Made by a program: the position numbers and the translations under genes
NCBI GenBank assembly: GCA_964020085.1
Contig: CAXHUQ010000555.1
Coordinates: 62,001-126,000, forward strand
DNA length: 64,000 nucleotides
Source: Micromussa lordhowensis
Taxonomy: Eukaryota > Cnidaria > Anthozoa > Scleractinia > Lobophylliidae
Direction of reading: 5' to 3'
Notes under the pieces: model-generated
The model's database searches: none
Told to the model about the DNA's origin: nothing
What the model saw: the letters and a program-made list of their open reading frames with translations, nothing else
Shown: positions 22,985 through 33,836 of the stretch, piece after piece
Layout: every line of letters begins with the position of its first letter
Position numbering within the stretch: position 1 is the stretch's first letter

Positions 22985-24666
22985 AGCGTCCATCTACTTC
23001 ATTTCCAATTTCATAAAATCTTTTTGCGCAAATTCACTCAACCGATTCAGAACATTGTTGATTCTGCTTTGATGTGGCATATGTTAGTCCTCTTGTTCAA
23101 TACCACCTTTTTTGGTATGCATTTTTGTTACGAACTTTCCTGTTGGGTAAAGTTTGTTATATGAAAGCATCACCAGAAGGTAATTCGGTGTCAATGGGTA
23201 AAGAAATGGGTCGTTTACTGTATTGACGGTCAAAGGCCTACTATTCACGATATTGACCGCTAGTACAAAAATGTCGACCGTGCTTCGTCTGTTAGTTGTG
23301 ATCAATGTTTCCGATCCGTGAATATTTTTGATACATTCTCGATTGATCTTATCATTCTTTTAAATACACAGCCAAAGTGTATTTTGCAAAATTTATCGCC
23401 GGGCTGAGCTCATTTTTTCCTCCATAAAAGTTTGTTCCTTGATTGAGCGAGAACAAAATTCAGAACTCGAATGCTCATCCGTCTGCAAAAAGCGTCAACA
23501 AATGATTTGGTACTCATTAAGGGTACGCTTTTACAATTTTCGTTCTTTTTTGCTCACCAAGCCGCAATACAATCTACACTACTGAAGCGGAACGGTGATG
23601 GAGTTTCACAAACAGCTCTTTTGATAGTTCGTCCATTTTCTAGACCGGGGTCGTTCCTCAGAGTTTGCGGCACAGCACACAGGTTTTGATATGATGCGCA
23701 ACTAATGAGCTTGCGTTGATATTCCAGAAACCGCGGGTTAAGTGTGGTGCATTTTCAATAATGAAAACTGTTCTCGTTATTTTAACCTAATAACGAGGCG
23801 TGTCATATGTCCTGTTTGTGGTACTACGATAGCATATTTTTTATGATCCGGATACTTTAAATTAGATAATCGACTACTCATCATCCTGCTCTGGTGCTGT
23901 AGTTACCTATGCCGGGGCGACGGGGTGAATTATGTTTTTGATTCCTTTTAAAGACCAAAAACGTTTCTTTGTGCCGGACGCAATATTTCTATTCAGGTTT
24001 CTCTATGTCTTGATGTCTCTTAGCAAGTGAATCATGTGGCGTTTTACCTCAATTACAATTCGTTCCTTCTGGTCTCATTTGCTTTGTATTTTTCTCATGA
24101 CGTTTGTATTTGGACACAACACAACAACTCCTTTACGCATTCTTGTTAATGTAGTTTTCATTGTTTTGCTTGTACAGCATTGTTGGTCCTTTAAACCACT
24201 CTGCGTTTTGAGAAGATTTTGGCATTTATACCACAACGCACGAGATTGGCAGAATTTTTCTTCAACTGTATGACGTTTTATTGTTCGGATTCTTTAATAT
24301 CTCGAATCTGCTGCACACAGTTAGCTACAGAAATTTTTGCGTCATTTAATAGATATGCTAATAACACCTGACTGATGTGGACGTATTCACTATCTTCTAT
24401 CCATCGAACTCATGAGCCAACGTGCTTGCATCAGAAAACATGATGTAGCTCAATCATTGTCGCTTAAAAGAGTGCCGCCTAACGTGCCTTCAAATTTCTT
24501 ACTGTTCAAGGTTTCTTAGATAGATAGATTAATTTCTTGAAAGTTGGTTATACCAGTCGAATTTAGCTCAGCATACTTCTTGGAGTATCTCTGTACCTTT
24601 CGAATTAACGGGCGATATAAAGCCCAGTGGGTCACAAACAAATGTCACTGCCAACATTATGCATAG
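22985..24666 (-). mobile_element. BEL/Pao retrotransposon remnant, 3' part (RT end to integrase)
   Basis: On the minus strand, DPLGFISPV near 24630 is the conserved end of a BEL/Pao reverse transcriptase. Integrase pieces follow: STKSFVDAFCRR near 23500, HFGCVFKRMIRS near 23375 and NSRPLTVNTVNDP with PLTPNYLL near 23230-23180. Stops and frameshifts are frequent. Its upstream half lies at 31040-31980, separated by element 2, so this is one retroelement split by an insertion. Confidence 0.75.
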
Positions 24667-25200
24667 CAAGAGTTCTGGATTCATTGGTCTTGTATATAAG
24701 TAAAAACCCGACAAGAGTTCTGGATTCATTGGTATAAATTATATAAGAACAAACCAACAAGAGTTCTAGATTCAATGGTCTTGTATATAAGTAAAAATTC
24801 AAATGGCTATATCTTCATTCATTTCAACGTAGAGACTTCTGGTTTAAAGCGTTGAAAACCGTAGCATGTCTAGATTATTATGGTTACCATGGTAACTATG
24901 GCAACTGAATTTGATTGGTTGATGCTGGATTTTGATTGGTTTAGACGATTTTGGCTATAACTTCATGAAAAATAAAGATAGAGACTTCTAGTTTGAAGCA
25001 TATGAATGTATTTTAAGCCTAGTATGTTGGAATAATAATAATACGAGCCAAAAGGTAACCATGGAAACCAATATCAACAAAAATATGAATTTTGATTAGT
25101 TTAGACAGTTTTGGCTATCACTTCATGAAAAATAATGGTAGAGACTTTTAGTTTGAAACATATAAAAGCGTTCCAAGTCTAGTATTTTAACAATGGCGAG
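24667..25200 (+). repeat. Left inverted arm of element 2
   Basis: Three iterons with the core GGTCTTGTATATAAG or TATAAATTATATAAG come first. Then units of about 170 bp follow, each with TTTTGATTGGTTTAGACG, TTTTGGCTATAACTTCATG, GTAGAGACTTCTAGTTTGAA and GGTTACCATGG. The same units run inverted at 30250-30910 with high similarity. Confidence 0.8.
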
Positions 25201-25555
25201 AACTTGATATATTACACTAAAGACTTTGCTAAATAATCACAAATGCGTTGATATTATCAAAGCATGCAGATGGATCAAAGTCATGTCATTTGTCATACCA
25301 TATAAACATCTAAGATACGTATAGTAAATTACACGGGTCAACAGTCAAAATGTTAAAGAGAAAATCGAATGCGTCTTAAGGTAATTTGGGGGCGCTAATT
25401 ACGAATCTGAGCTCGAAATTGCTCCATCGGGCTAGGAATTTTTGCCACAGGAGGTGGCCCCTTTTCCGAAATACCGGAATTATCCGGATATGTGCAGTCT
25501 TTTATCCTTGTTTATATTTTCTGTATTTTTAGGTTGATGTTTCAAAGCTGTAATC

Positions 25556-27196
25556 ATGAATAAGAGACGTTGTATAAACAATCCAGACAACTTTTGTTAC
25601 ATTTGCGGAAAATTTACCACCACTGTCCAACGCAAAAAAAGTTATGTAACAAAGTCAAAATAGCAAACAAATTTTACTTTGGTTGTAAAGTCGGAGATCA
25701 AGACAAAAACTGGGCTCCACATATATGCTGCACTGCGTGCAATACAGGGCGTACTGAGTGGTTTAGTGGTAAAAGAAACGCGATGCCCTTTGCCGTTCCA
25801 ATTGTGTGGCGTGAGCGTACAAATCATGAATCTGACTGCTACTTTTGTATGACTAAAATCAAGGGTTTTACTAAAAAAAACAGATCAAAAATAGTATACG
25901 CAGACTGCCCTTCCGCTTTAAAGCCTGTCCCCCACAATGAAGAGATGCCCGTGCCTAAACCCCCGCCTGAGGCTGATATCGAAAGCAGTTCATCTGAAGA
26001 AAACCTAGGGGCCATGGGCATGGATATGTCCTATGAGCCCGAGCCCGAACCCGAAAGGCCTCACTTGCTTAATCAAACAAATTCAAATGATCTGGTTCGC
26101 GATCCTAAATTGTCAAAAGATAAGTCCGAACTTTTATCCTAAAGGCTAAAAGAGTGAAACTTGTTGCAACCAGGCACTAAAGTTACATACTTTCGTGATC
26201 GTCACACGAGTTTGGCTGTCTTCTTTAAAGAAGACAAGAATATGTGTTACTGTTTCGATATTGACGGATATTGACGATATATTCCGTGAACTGGGTTCTG
26301 TACATGTATCAGAAGAGTGGCGTTTATTTATTGACTCCGGAAAAGACAGTTTGAAAGCCGAATTTTTACATAATGGTAACGAAAAACCGTCTGTGCCATT
26401 GGCGTACACAGCCAGAATGCAAGAGATTTACGAGTCCATGGAATTACTTTTAAATGTAATAAACTATTCCAGCCACAAGTGGAATATATGTGACTACCTG
26501 ACGGTCATTGCTTTGCTGCTTGGGCTACAACTCGGTTACACAAAGCACATGTGTTTTTTGTGTCTTTGGAACAGCCGTGAAGATAGTTATCACCATACTG
26601 TAAAAGACTAGCCCGAACGAGGTCACTTGTTGACCGACAAAAGGTGTTTCTGCAACCACTGCACATAAAACTGGGTCTTATTAAAAACTACGGTAAAGCA
26701 ATGAAGTACGATGGCAGTGATTTTAAGTACCTTAACAGAAATTCGGGGCGAAATCCGATGCAATGCTTAAAGCGGGTGAATATATTGGGCCCAAAATACG
26801 GGAGCTTATTCGCGACAAGAATTTTTAGACACATTTGAGCCCAAGTGAGCTTTCAGCATAGCAAGCATTTGTATTAGTGGCTCAGAACTTTCTGGGTAAT
26901 TTTAGAGCAGATAACTATGTTGAACTGATTGACAACATGTTAAAAGCATACCAGATTATGGGATGCAGAATGTCGCTCAAAATGTATTTTTTGCACAGTC
27001 ACCTCGACTTTTTCCGCCAAACCTCGGTGCGGTTAGCGATGAACATGGTGAGCGTTTCTGCCAGGACATTTCCGCTATGGAAACACGTTACCATGGGCGC
27101 TTCAATTCTAACATAATGGGAGACTACTGTTGGTTCTTACAACGTGACACTGAAGCGACCTATAGGCGCAAGAGCAAGTCCTCAACCCACTTCTAA
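25556..27196 (+). pseudogene. Conserved element-2 protein, possible RNase H-fold transposase, multiply frameshifted
   Basis: The start is ATG at 25556, soon after an acceptor-like TATTTTTAG. Recognisable blocks in order are FCYICGKF, FYFGCKVGDQDKNWAPHICC, MPFAVPIVWRE, DCYFCMTKIKGF, PVPHNEEMPVPKPP, EEWRLFIDSGKDSLKAEFLH, HKWNICDYLTVIALLLGLQL, MCFLCLWNSRED, FLQPLHIKLGLIKNYGKA, FLHSHLDFF, GERFCQDISAMETRYHGR and NIMGDYCWFLQRD. From memory, proteins with these blocks are very repetitive in cnidarian, arthropod and mollusc genomes and have no assigned function. The N-terminal Cys pairs suggest zinc binding. FIDS, CDYL and HSHLD could hold the acidic residues of an RNase H-like nuclease, but this is inference. 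The frame is broken near 25640, 26142, 26260, 26611, 26820 and 27010, so it is not functional. Confidence 0.7.
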
Positions 27197-27479
27197 ATTG
27201 ACTAGTTATATCATAGACATGTTGTATTTAGCTCAGGTACAGTTAGAATATATTTTTTAGCGATTAAGTTGTGTAGGTCATGAGCTGAACAGTGTCCAAA
27301 AACCCCAAATAATGTCAGTCGGACGATTGAAGGGTATCACATTACTCAAAAACCTGACCCAATAGAGAAATTTAGGCTACAGATTTGAAATCAGCGTCCC
27401 CAAATTAGTTAAGATCACATAGAATTTTTCTTGTAACTGACAACTTTTTTGTTGTTGACCCGTGTTATTGCATGTACTT

Positions 27480-28020
27480 GCAATGGTTTGTTTTAATGAA
27501 TTGTGAATATGGTGATTTGTTTCTTCAATGAATTATAAATATGTTCATTTGTTTCTTCAATTATTAATATGTTGACTTGTTGATTTGTCTGATAAAAAGA
27601 TAGAAAAGAACGTCACAGTTTTTTTTGTTACAACATTTTTTATTCAAACAACAATCTTAACTACAAACTTAACTACAAATATACAAGCATTTTACTCAAC
27701 CAATGACACCATGAACCTCAAACACTTATTTCAAAAGCAAAAATTAAAACAAACATTTATTTCAAAAGCAAAAATTAACACAAACATTTATTTCAATAGC
27801 AAAAATTAACACAAACATTTATTTTGAAAGCAACACTAAACTCAAACATTTATTTCAAAAGCAAAAAGTAACCAAAACATTTATTTCAAAAGCATAAATT
27901 AACGCAAACATTAGCTTCAAAAGCAAAAATTGAAACAAACACTTACTTCAAAAGCAACAAAAAAATAACCCAAACACTTATTTCAAAACCAAAGAAAAAT
28001 AACCCAAACACTTATTTCAA
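27480..28020 (+). repeat. 3' module shared with element 1 plus CAAACATTTATTTCAAAAGC repeats
   Basis: GAATTGTGAATATGGTGATTTGTT units, a decayed poly(A) signal (GATAAA near 27590) and AACAATCTTAACTACAAACTTAACTACA match the sequence after the polymerase gene of element 1 (7490-7770). About ten AT-rich units of 30-40 bp then follow. The homology outlasts the unrelated coding regions. Confidence 0.75.
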
Positions 28021-28134
28021 AAGATAAATCAGTCCCCCGTCGCATACATATGCCTGGATCAGAACCTGCAGGGAATAGTATCCATGCCAATACATACTTT
28101 TCAACATTATAGTTAAAAACAATTCAAAATGTCT

Positions 28135-28656
28135 TTAGTCGGAAAATTCTTCAAAATATGTCCTTTCATCATCCGTCCCCTCATCACTAATGTCATCCTC
28201 TAGAAGTCTTCGAAACATGCTATTTCTACCATGAATAGCCGATCTTAAAGCCTTTCTATAGCTGTAGCGCTTGTGCAGCTTTTTCACATCTTCCATAATA
28301 TTCTTATGCATTTTACTTGCTTACATACGATGGTAGGTTAACAGAAGTTTGTAGTAATTGAATTTCAGATCACTCGTGTGAACTTCTAGCATATCACGCT
28401 TTGCATTTTCCTCAGCATTCAGATAATCGTTCATCACATATTCTGACACTTTTGTGGTATAGTTTTCTGTATTGTAGACTTCTAATATCATATCATCCCA
28501 AACATCCTCAGTGGTCGAACTCTCTGTTGAATTGTCATCATCTCCGGATTCACTCTCTGTAGAATCGTCATCATCTCCGGATTCACTCTCTGTTGAATTG
28601 TCATCATCTTTAGATTCACTCTCTGTAGAATCACCTCCAGATTCATCCAAATTCAT
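28135..28656 (-). pseudogene. Acidic Ser/Asp/Glu-repeat protein on the minus strand of element 2
   Basis: The frame is open upstream to 28765; the first ATG inside is at 28656. About 45 residues are STESESGDDD-type repeats, followed by a charged region (DVWDDMILEV, NAKRDMLEVHTSDLKFNYYK). A single in-frame TAA at 28321-28323 interrupts it. The same frame then continues for 61 codons with a basic part (KKLHKRYSYRKALRSAIHG) and an acidic tail ending FEEFSD at 28135. The gene runs convergent to the plus-strand gene. I do not recognise the family. The TAA may be a disabling mutation or, less likely, a read-through codon. The acidic repeats suggest a disordered, possibly DNA- or protein-binding role, which is inference. 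Confidence 0.5.
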
Positions 28657-28959
28657 ATGTTCTTTATCAGGTGTTATGTTGTCACTGAAAATAGACTTTG
28701 GTGAGGCGATGTCTTTCTCATATGAAACGGTTTCATCATCTTTTGCATTATGTTTGTTTTAATGTGCCTTTGTAAGCTTTGCGGCCAAGCATAAGTGTTA
28801 CTACAAGAGCTGCATTCATACATGTTGCTACTTCAACAGCGACACATATAATGATTCAATGTTTGTCTTTGGTATATATACAAGTTCATGTTGTACATGT
28901 TGCGCATGTTGTACATGTTGCGCACGATGCATATGTTGCATGTTGCGAAAAACCCAAAA

Positions 28960-29410
28960 ACTAACCCAAACACTTATTCCAAATAACCAAAAGTAACCAA
29001 ATCACTTATTTTGACTTATTTTAAGTAACCAAAAGTAACCAAATCAGTTATTTTGACATATTCCAAATAATCAAAAGTAACCAAATCAGTTATTTTGACT
29101 TATTCCAAACAGCCAAAAGCAACCAAATCATTTATTTTGACTTATTCCAAACAATCAAAAATAACCAAATCTGTTATTTGGACTTCTTCTAAATAACCAA
29201 AAGTAACCAAATCAGTTATTTTGACTTATTCCAAACAACCGAAAGCATCCAAATCAGTTATTTTGACATATTCCAATTAACCAAAAGTAAACCAAATCAG
29301 TTATATTGACTTATTCCAAATAACTAAAAGTAATCAAATCAGTTATTTTGACTTATTCCAAACAACCAAAAGTAACCAAATCAATTATTTTGACATACTC
29401 CAAATAACTA
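28960..29410 (+). repeat. 42-bp tandem array of element 2
   Basis: About ten units of AACCAAAAGTAACCAAATCA plus GTTATTTTGACTTATTCCAAAT form the array. The same array occurs at 40293-40680 and in shorter form in element 1 (7850-7990). Confidence 0.85.
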
Positions 29411-29599
29411 AAATAGCTAAATCGCTAAATGAACAGGTTGAACATGTTGAACTGATTGTAAAATTGTCTTTCATTGATTACTTTCAAACATATTCCAAAT
29501 GTTTAGCGTGTACACAGCAATAAAAATAGACTTACACTGACACATGGATCCTTACTCTGCCACAAATGTCAAACCTCCACAAACCATCGTTGTAGTACG

Positions 29600-29623
29600 T
29601 GACGTCACAAAAGTGTGACGTCA
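29600..29623. promoter_or_regulatory. Pair of TGACGTCA palindromes in element 2
   Basis: Two exact octamers (29600-29607 and 29616-29623) are separated by CAAAAGTG. The block is the inverse of 2795-2818 in element 1. GGTCCATACACC follows on the outer side in both. The distance to the minus-strand acidic frame (about 950 bp) would permit a promoter role; this is inference. Confidence 0.45.
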
Positions 29624-29629
29624 CGTGCT

Positions 29630-30249
29630 TTTGAGTTTTCAAACATCCGTAAGCCAAGCTACTTTCAAGGTTTCAAAGGTCCATACACCAACCTATATTT
29701 ATATAGAAAAAAAAACTAAAAATGTCCATCCTATTGGTTACTTATATAAGAAAATCTCGTTCCAGCTTTCAAACATCCGTACACCCATACACCCGTACAC
29801 CAAAACCTTGTAGTGAATATTTCTCAATCAAGTCACTGAAGCCAAAAAAATATACAACTCTAGGCCCGTTGGTCAATTATTTCATATCTTTATATAGTAA
29901 AAAAACAAAAATGTCCATTTTTTTGGTTACTTATATCAGGAAAAACTCAATCAAGCTTTCAAACATCCGTACACCCATACACACGTATTCCAAATCATTG
30001 CAGTGAATCATGTCAAAGAAGGCAAAAACGTATACAACTCTATGTCCCTTGGCCAAATATTTCATATTTTTGTATAGAAAGAAACTAAAAATATCCATTT
30101 TTTTGGTTACTTATATAAGAAGAAACTCTTTCGAGCTTTCAAACATCCGTACACCCATACATCCGTACACCAAAACTTTGTAGTGAATATCTCTTAATGA
30201 CGTCACTGACGTCATTAACGTCATTGACGCCACGTCATAAAGCTTTTAA
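29630..30249 (+). repeat. About 180-bp tandem repeats of the right arm of element 2
   Basis: Three units share GGTTACTTATATnAGnAAAA, GAGCTTTCAAACATCCGTACACCC and TATACAACTCTA. They are followed by a TGACGTCA-rich segment (near 30197-30235). The outer part of the arm lacks these units. Confidence 0.7.
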
Positions 30250-31039
30250 AATGCATTCCAACGCTTTAAACCGCGTGTCTCTATATTTAATATGAATAAA
30301 GCTATGGTCCAAAATGTATAAACCAATCAAATTTCAGTATTTTATTTATATCGGTTTCCATGGTTACTTTCAAACTTAAATGGTGTTGAATTCAAAAACT
30401 AGACTTTTTAGCTTTCGTACGCTTTAAACTAGAAGTCTCTACCGTTATTTTTCATTAAGTTATAGTCAAAACCGTCTAAACCAATCGAAATCCAGCTTTT
30501 TGTTATATCAGTTTCCATGGTTCCCTTTCAGCTGGTATTATTCTTTACCAACATACTAGACTTGGAATACTTTCATATGCTTCAAACTAGAAGTCTCTAC
30601 CATTATTTTTCATGAAGTTATATCCAAAACCGTCTTAACCAATCAAAATCCAGCATTTCAGATAAAATGGTTACCATGGTTACCTTCATAATCTAGACAT
30701 GCTATGCTGTCTAACACTTTAAACTAGAAGTCTCTGCTGTTATTTTTTATAAAGTTATAGCCAAAACCGTCTTTGCCAATCAGAATCCAGCATTTCAGTT
30801 GCCATAGTTACTATGATAACCATAATAATCTAGACATGCTACGGTTTCCAACACTTCAAGCTAGAATTTTTTCTACGTTGAATATGAATGAAGATATAGC
30901 CATTTGAAATTTTACTTATATGCAAGACCATTGAATCTAGAACTCTTGTTGGTTTTTTTCTTATATAATTTATACCAATGAATCCAGAAATCTTGTCGGG
31001 TTTTACTTATATGCAAGAGCAATGAAGCCAGAACTCTTG
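30250..31039 (-). repeat. Right inverted arm of element 2
   Basis: Four or five inverted units of about 170 bp (GTCTCTACCnTTATTTTTCATnAAGTTATA...AAAACCGTCT) are followed by three terminal iterons (ACTTATATGCAAGACC or related). The outer 250 bp are the closest inverse match to the left arm, including the adjoining GGTTACCATGGTAACC-type palindromes. Confidence 0.8.
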
Positions 31040-31980
31040 TTATATCACTACTCCATTGCAAAGACAATGTGTCAATCATGGCCTATGGCAATGTTTTATG
31101 ACATTTGTGATAGCTCCTATACCAAAAATAGTCCTTATTACATCGGGTTTATTTGAGAAAAATTGGTGCAACTTTATACCTTTTGCTTTGCATTGATTCG
31201 TTGTGTTCTTTATCAGTTCTGTGAGCTTTGACGAGGAATTTACGGATGTACTTCCTTCTTCAACAGAGAAGTTGCTTTGAAAATAAATTGACACTTCTTT
31301 TTCAGCGGCTTTCTTTAGAGCAAAACTGGTACATCCCTGGGATGAAACTGGGCAAAACTGAATACATTCATTCGGTATTCTGTCGGTTCATCCTTAAGAT
31401 TTCAATTTATCCACCAATAAAAGCTGCACAGATTATTCATCACATCAGAGCCTTGTAGACGTTTGTTGTTAATAATTACGTTTGCGATTTTCAAACTATA
31501 ATCGAATACTACCCTGATTTTCTGTGTTGTATCAGGGTGTTAGATTCCATGTTGAGAGATATAAGCACCTCTGTTGCTTTTTTTTGTTGCTTTAAACCTT
31601 TTCCATATCATATTATTTTGTCGGTCTTTCTAGAAGTCGTAGAGCTGTAGAATGACGTTTGAAACATTATGCTTTTGTGTTAAACATAAAATTGCCTTTT
31701 TTGAGAAGCAGAACATTCGTTTCTCTTCATGAGTGTTTTAGAAATTTTTTTCGCAAATGTCTTCTTTGTGGAGCTTTTTACAGAACTGGCATGTTTCCAA
31801 AATTGTCGGCTTTTGGGGTTATTTTTTGTGCATCTAATCCTTATTTAGTGCGTTGCTTTGTCATTCATCTGGTTTTGTACCGGTTAGCGATTTTATTGAT
31901 TTCGATTGAATTATGTGTCCATTCCGCGGTGGCAAATACTTGGCATTTCTTGTTTTGCTACAAATTTACGTTATAAGTAT
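31040..31980 (-). mobile_element. BEL/Pao retrotransposon remnant, 5' part (gag knuckle and RT)
   Basis: On the minus strand, a gag Cys region (CQFCKKLHKEDIC near 31770) is followed by IRVVFDYSLK, LQGSDVMNN and DEPTEYRMNVF near 31370, then KLHQFFSNKPDVIRTI near 31145. These are diagnostic BEL/Pao reverse transcriptase segments. Protease and the first RT motifs are missing, so the copy had internal deletions. The frame resumes at 24660 after element 2. Confidence 0.7.
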
Positions 31981-33153
31981 CAAACGGTGTTAAATGACCC
32001 TTGCCTCTATATTTATGGTAGGCAACTATTTTTGGCTATCTTTTTACAATAAAATTTGGTGTTTTGCTTGAATTTGCATGTTTTATAGACACTTCATGCA
32101 TTCAATCTAACAATAACCTTTGCCGCTGAAGCGCATTGTCTAAAAAGTCGGCTTAATGCTGTAAACCTACATTATCATTCCATTATCCTTTAGGTATGGG
32201 CTCGCGTCATTGTAGGAGTATTGTGGTGGTGAGCACATAAAATAGCCATGTGCACATTCACGATCTTTTCTAGACAGACTAAGCTTCAAGTAGGGGAATT
32301 CGCTTTTGTTCGATAAGACCTTCAAGCCCCCTTTTCCATGACGGATAATAGGAATACTACACGAAGGTGCAGAACGAAGAAGTGTATTGTACGAAGCTGG
32401 TCAAACCTGGCGAACGAACCCTCGGGTTCGTTCACCAGGTTTGAACAAGCTGAGTGCAATACACTGCTTCGTTCTGCATCTGAGTGTTGTATTCTTTTTA
32501 TTACATGCCGGTTTTCATGCATTTTGGTTCAGTTGTGGGAGCGTTCAATACGACGGAAAATATTGAACAGTGATATCGACCAATCAAAACGCTTGATTTC
32601 ACGGAATATGTATTTTACTGACGAACAGTTCTTCCGCTAAATCTGCCATAACCTTCGTCGTTGATAATTCCACTGCAGTATTCAATAAAAACTTGACACA
32701 TATCTAATGTGCTATGGACGGGCGATTTTTTAAAATAAAAATGCGATGCATCAAGATTCAGTCGTTGCGTGGAGGTAACTCTCGTCGTAATTCCATATCT
32801 GGTTTCCGAGGTCTATATTTGCAATGAGACGCAATGAGTGCTGTATTAGACCCTATCAGTGGTATGCCCATATCGGCTTGTTGTGTTTCTAAAGTCTTTC
32901 TGTTGTTGTTGTAATGGACGTAGAGAATAAATTGGGTACCAGGTTGCTCTGAAATCAGATGTGATTGATTTGAGGTATTCCCCACATTATCTTTTTCATC
33001 TATAAAGTTATCTGGATCCGATGCTTTTGGTCCCATGACTTTTCTGCTTCCAGAACTGGTAAGCATAGTTAAGAAAAAAACTTTATTTTCCATTTAGGTA
33101 AATGTAAAACTGTTCAATACGTGTATAGCCTTTTTAATGTATTGTTCTAACAG
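31981..33153. other. Intronic sequence with one long hairpin, no gene
   Basis: The minus-strand open frame at 32758-33093 has no recognisable domain and may be eroded retroelement sequence. Apart from the hairpin at 32353-32493, nothing is supported. Confidence 0.4.
32353..32493. repeat. Foldback hairpin, about 70-bp arms
   Basis: AATACTACAC...GTGCAGAACGAAGAAGTGTATTG...CAAACCTGGCGAACGAACCC is followed almost without a loop by its inverse (GGGTTCGTTCACCAGGTTTG...CAATACACTGCTTCGTTCTGCAT...GTTGTATT). The arms pair along roughly 70 bp with a small bulge in the middle. Long open frames on both strands follow from the palindrome. It could be a foldback MITE or a hairpin RNA source. Confidence 0.8.
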
Positions 33154-33305
33154 CCCGGGTCAGATGGACGACCTCACAGTGGCCTTACCAAGCACGTGCC
33201 TTCCAGCATGCCGTCCAGCCCTCGTTTTGTCCCAGCAAAGCCCTTCCAATCCTACGATGGGGACCATGCAGGGCTTCTAACCTCTGTCAGCAAGCCCGAT
33301 GACAG
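33154..33305 (+). CDS. Unrecognised host gene, exon c
   Basis: The acceptor is TGTTCTAACAG|CC and the donor is GACAG|GTATCT. It enters in phase 0, as exon b requires, and is open throughout (GLTKHVPSSMPSSPRFVPAK, then a Gly/Asp-rich part). It leaves in phase 2. The sequence is Pro- and Ser-rich. It lies 17 kb downstream of exon b; no better exon was seen between them, but one could hide in the repeats. Confidence 0.7.
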
Positions 33306-33690
33306 GTATCTCTAGCATTACATTCTATTACAATTTTTTTTTTTTTTTTAAGGCACGTGCTTAGGCACTAACTTACATTTATAAGGTCTGTATCAAGTTA
33401 GTTCTTACAAAAAACTATTAACTACCATAAAGACACAAATCAAAGTCTTAAGGTTGTGTCTAATCCTAGTTTAATCATACAAATACATACACATTAGATA
33501 TTGTTTGATTTGGATGATTCAAATACATTTACAGAAAATTCATACTTCAAGAATGCATAAATAAAAACCATTATAAACGCAAATGTGTATTAGAAATTGA
33601 GCTATGAAATGAAAATGTTAGCGGTCTTGCTTAGCATGATACATCTGATAACAACTATGAGAAGGTTTCTTAACTAGCATTGGCTTTCAG

Positions 33691-33836
33691 GCCACCAGAG
33701 GAAGTCGGTAGTTCCGCGAGTGCACGCACTGCAGTCCGTGGACCAACGCTTAAGATGCAGCAGACACACGTGCCCAACTTGATTCAAACCTTTGAGCTGA
33801 ACATACACACGAATGAACCTATCAGCATGCTTTGTA
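33691..33836 (+). CDS. Unrecognised host gene, exon d
   Basis: The acceptor is TTGGCTTTCAG|GC and the donor is TTTGTA|GTGAGT. The phase-2 entry completes an Arg codon (AG|G). The translation runs PPEEVGSSASARTAVRG, then QQTHVPNLIQTFELNIHTNE, which looks more ordered than the earlier exons. It leaves in phase 1. Confidence 0.7.

Larger units (their letters stand above)
24667..31039 (+). mobile_element. Element 2: TIR transposon related to element 1, different cargo
   Basis: The ends start CAAGAGTTCTGGATTCATTG (left) and are inverted at the right (...CCAGAACTCTTG). Each end has three iterons with the core GGTCTTGTATATAAGTAAAA or a decayed form of it. Next come long inverted arms made of repeats of about 170 bp. 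Inside are a plus-strand pseudogene of a conserved repetitive protein, a 3' module shared with element 1, a minus-strand acidic open frame, a 42-bp array, a TGACGTCA pair and GGTCCATACACC repeats. The element lies inside the reverse transcriptase of a BEL/Pao retroelement, which helps confirm its borders. I saw no convincing target-site duplication (the flanks read TTATGCATAG and TTATATCACT). Confidence 0.8.

Noticed and set aside
28511..28762. Plus-strand Ser/Val/Glu-rich open frame
   Set aside because: It is the antisense of the acidic minus-strand repeat, whose frame is longer and continues beyond the repeat.
29625..30006. Open frames containing ATGTCCATC and VTYIRK-like repeats
   Set aside because: They follow from the repeat of about 180 bp in the right arm of element 2.
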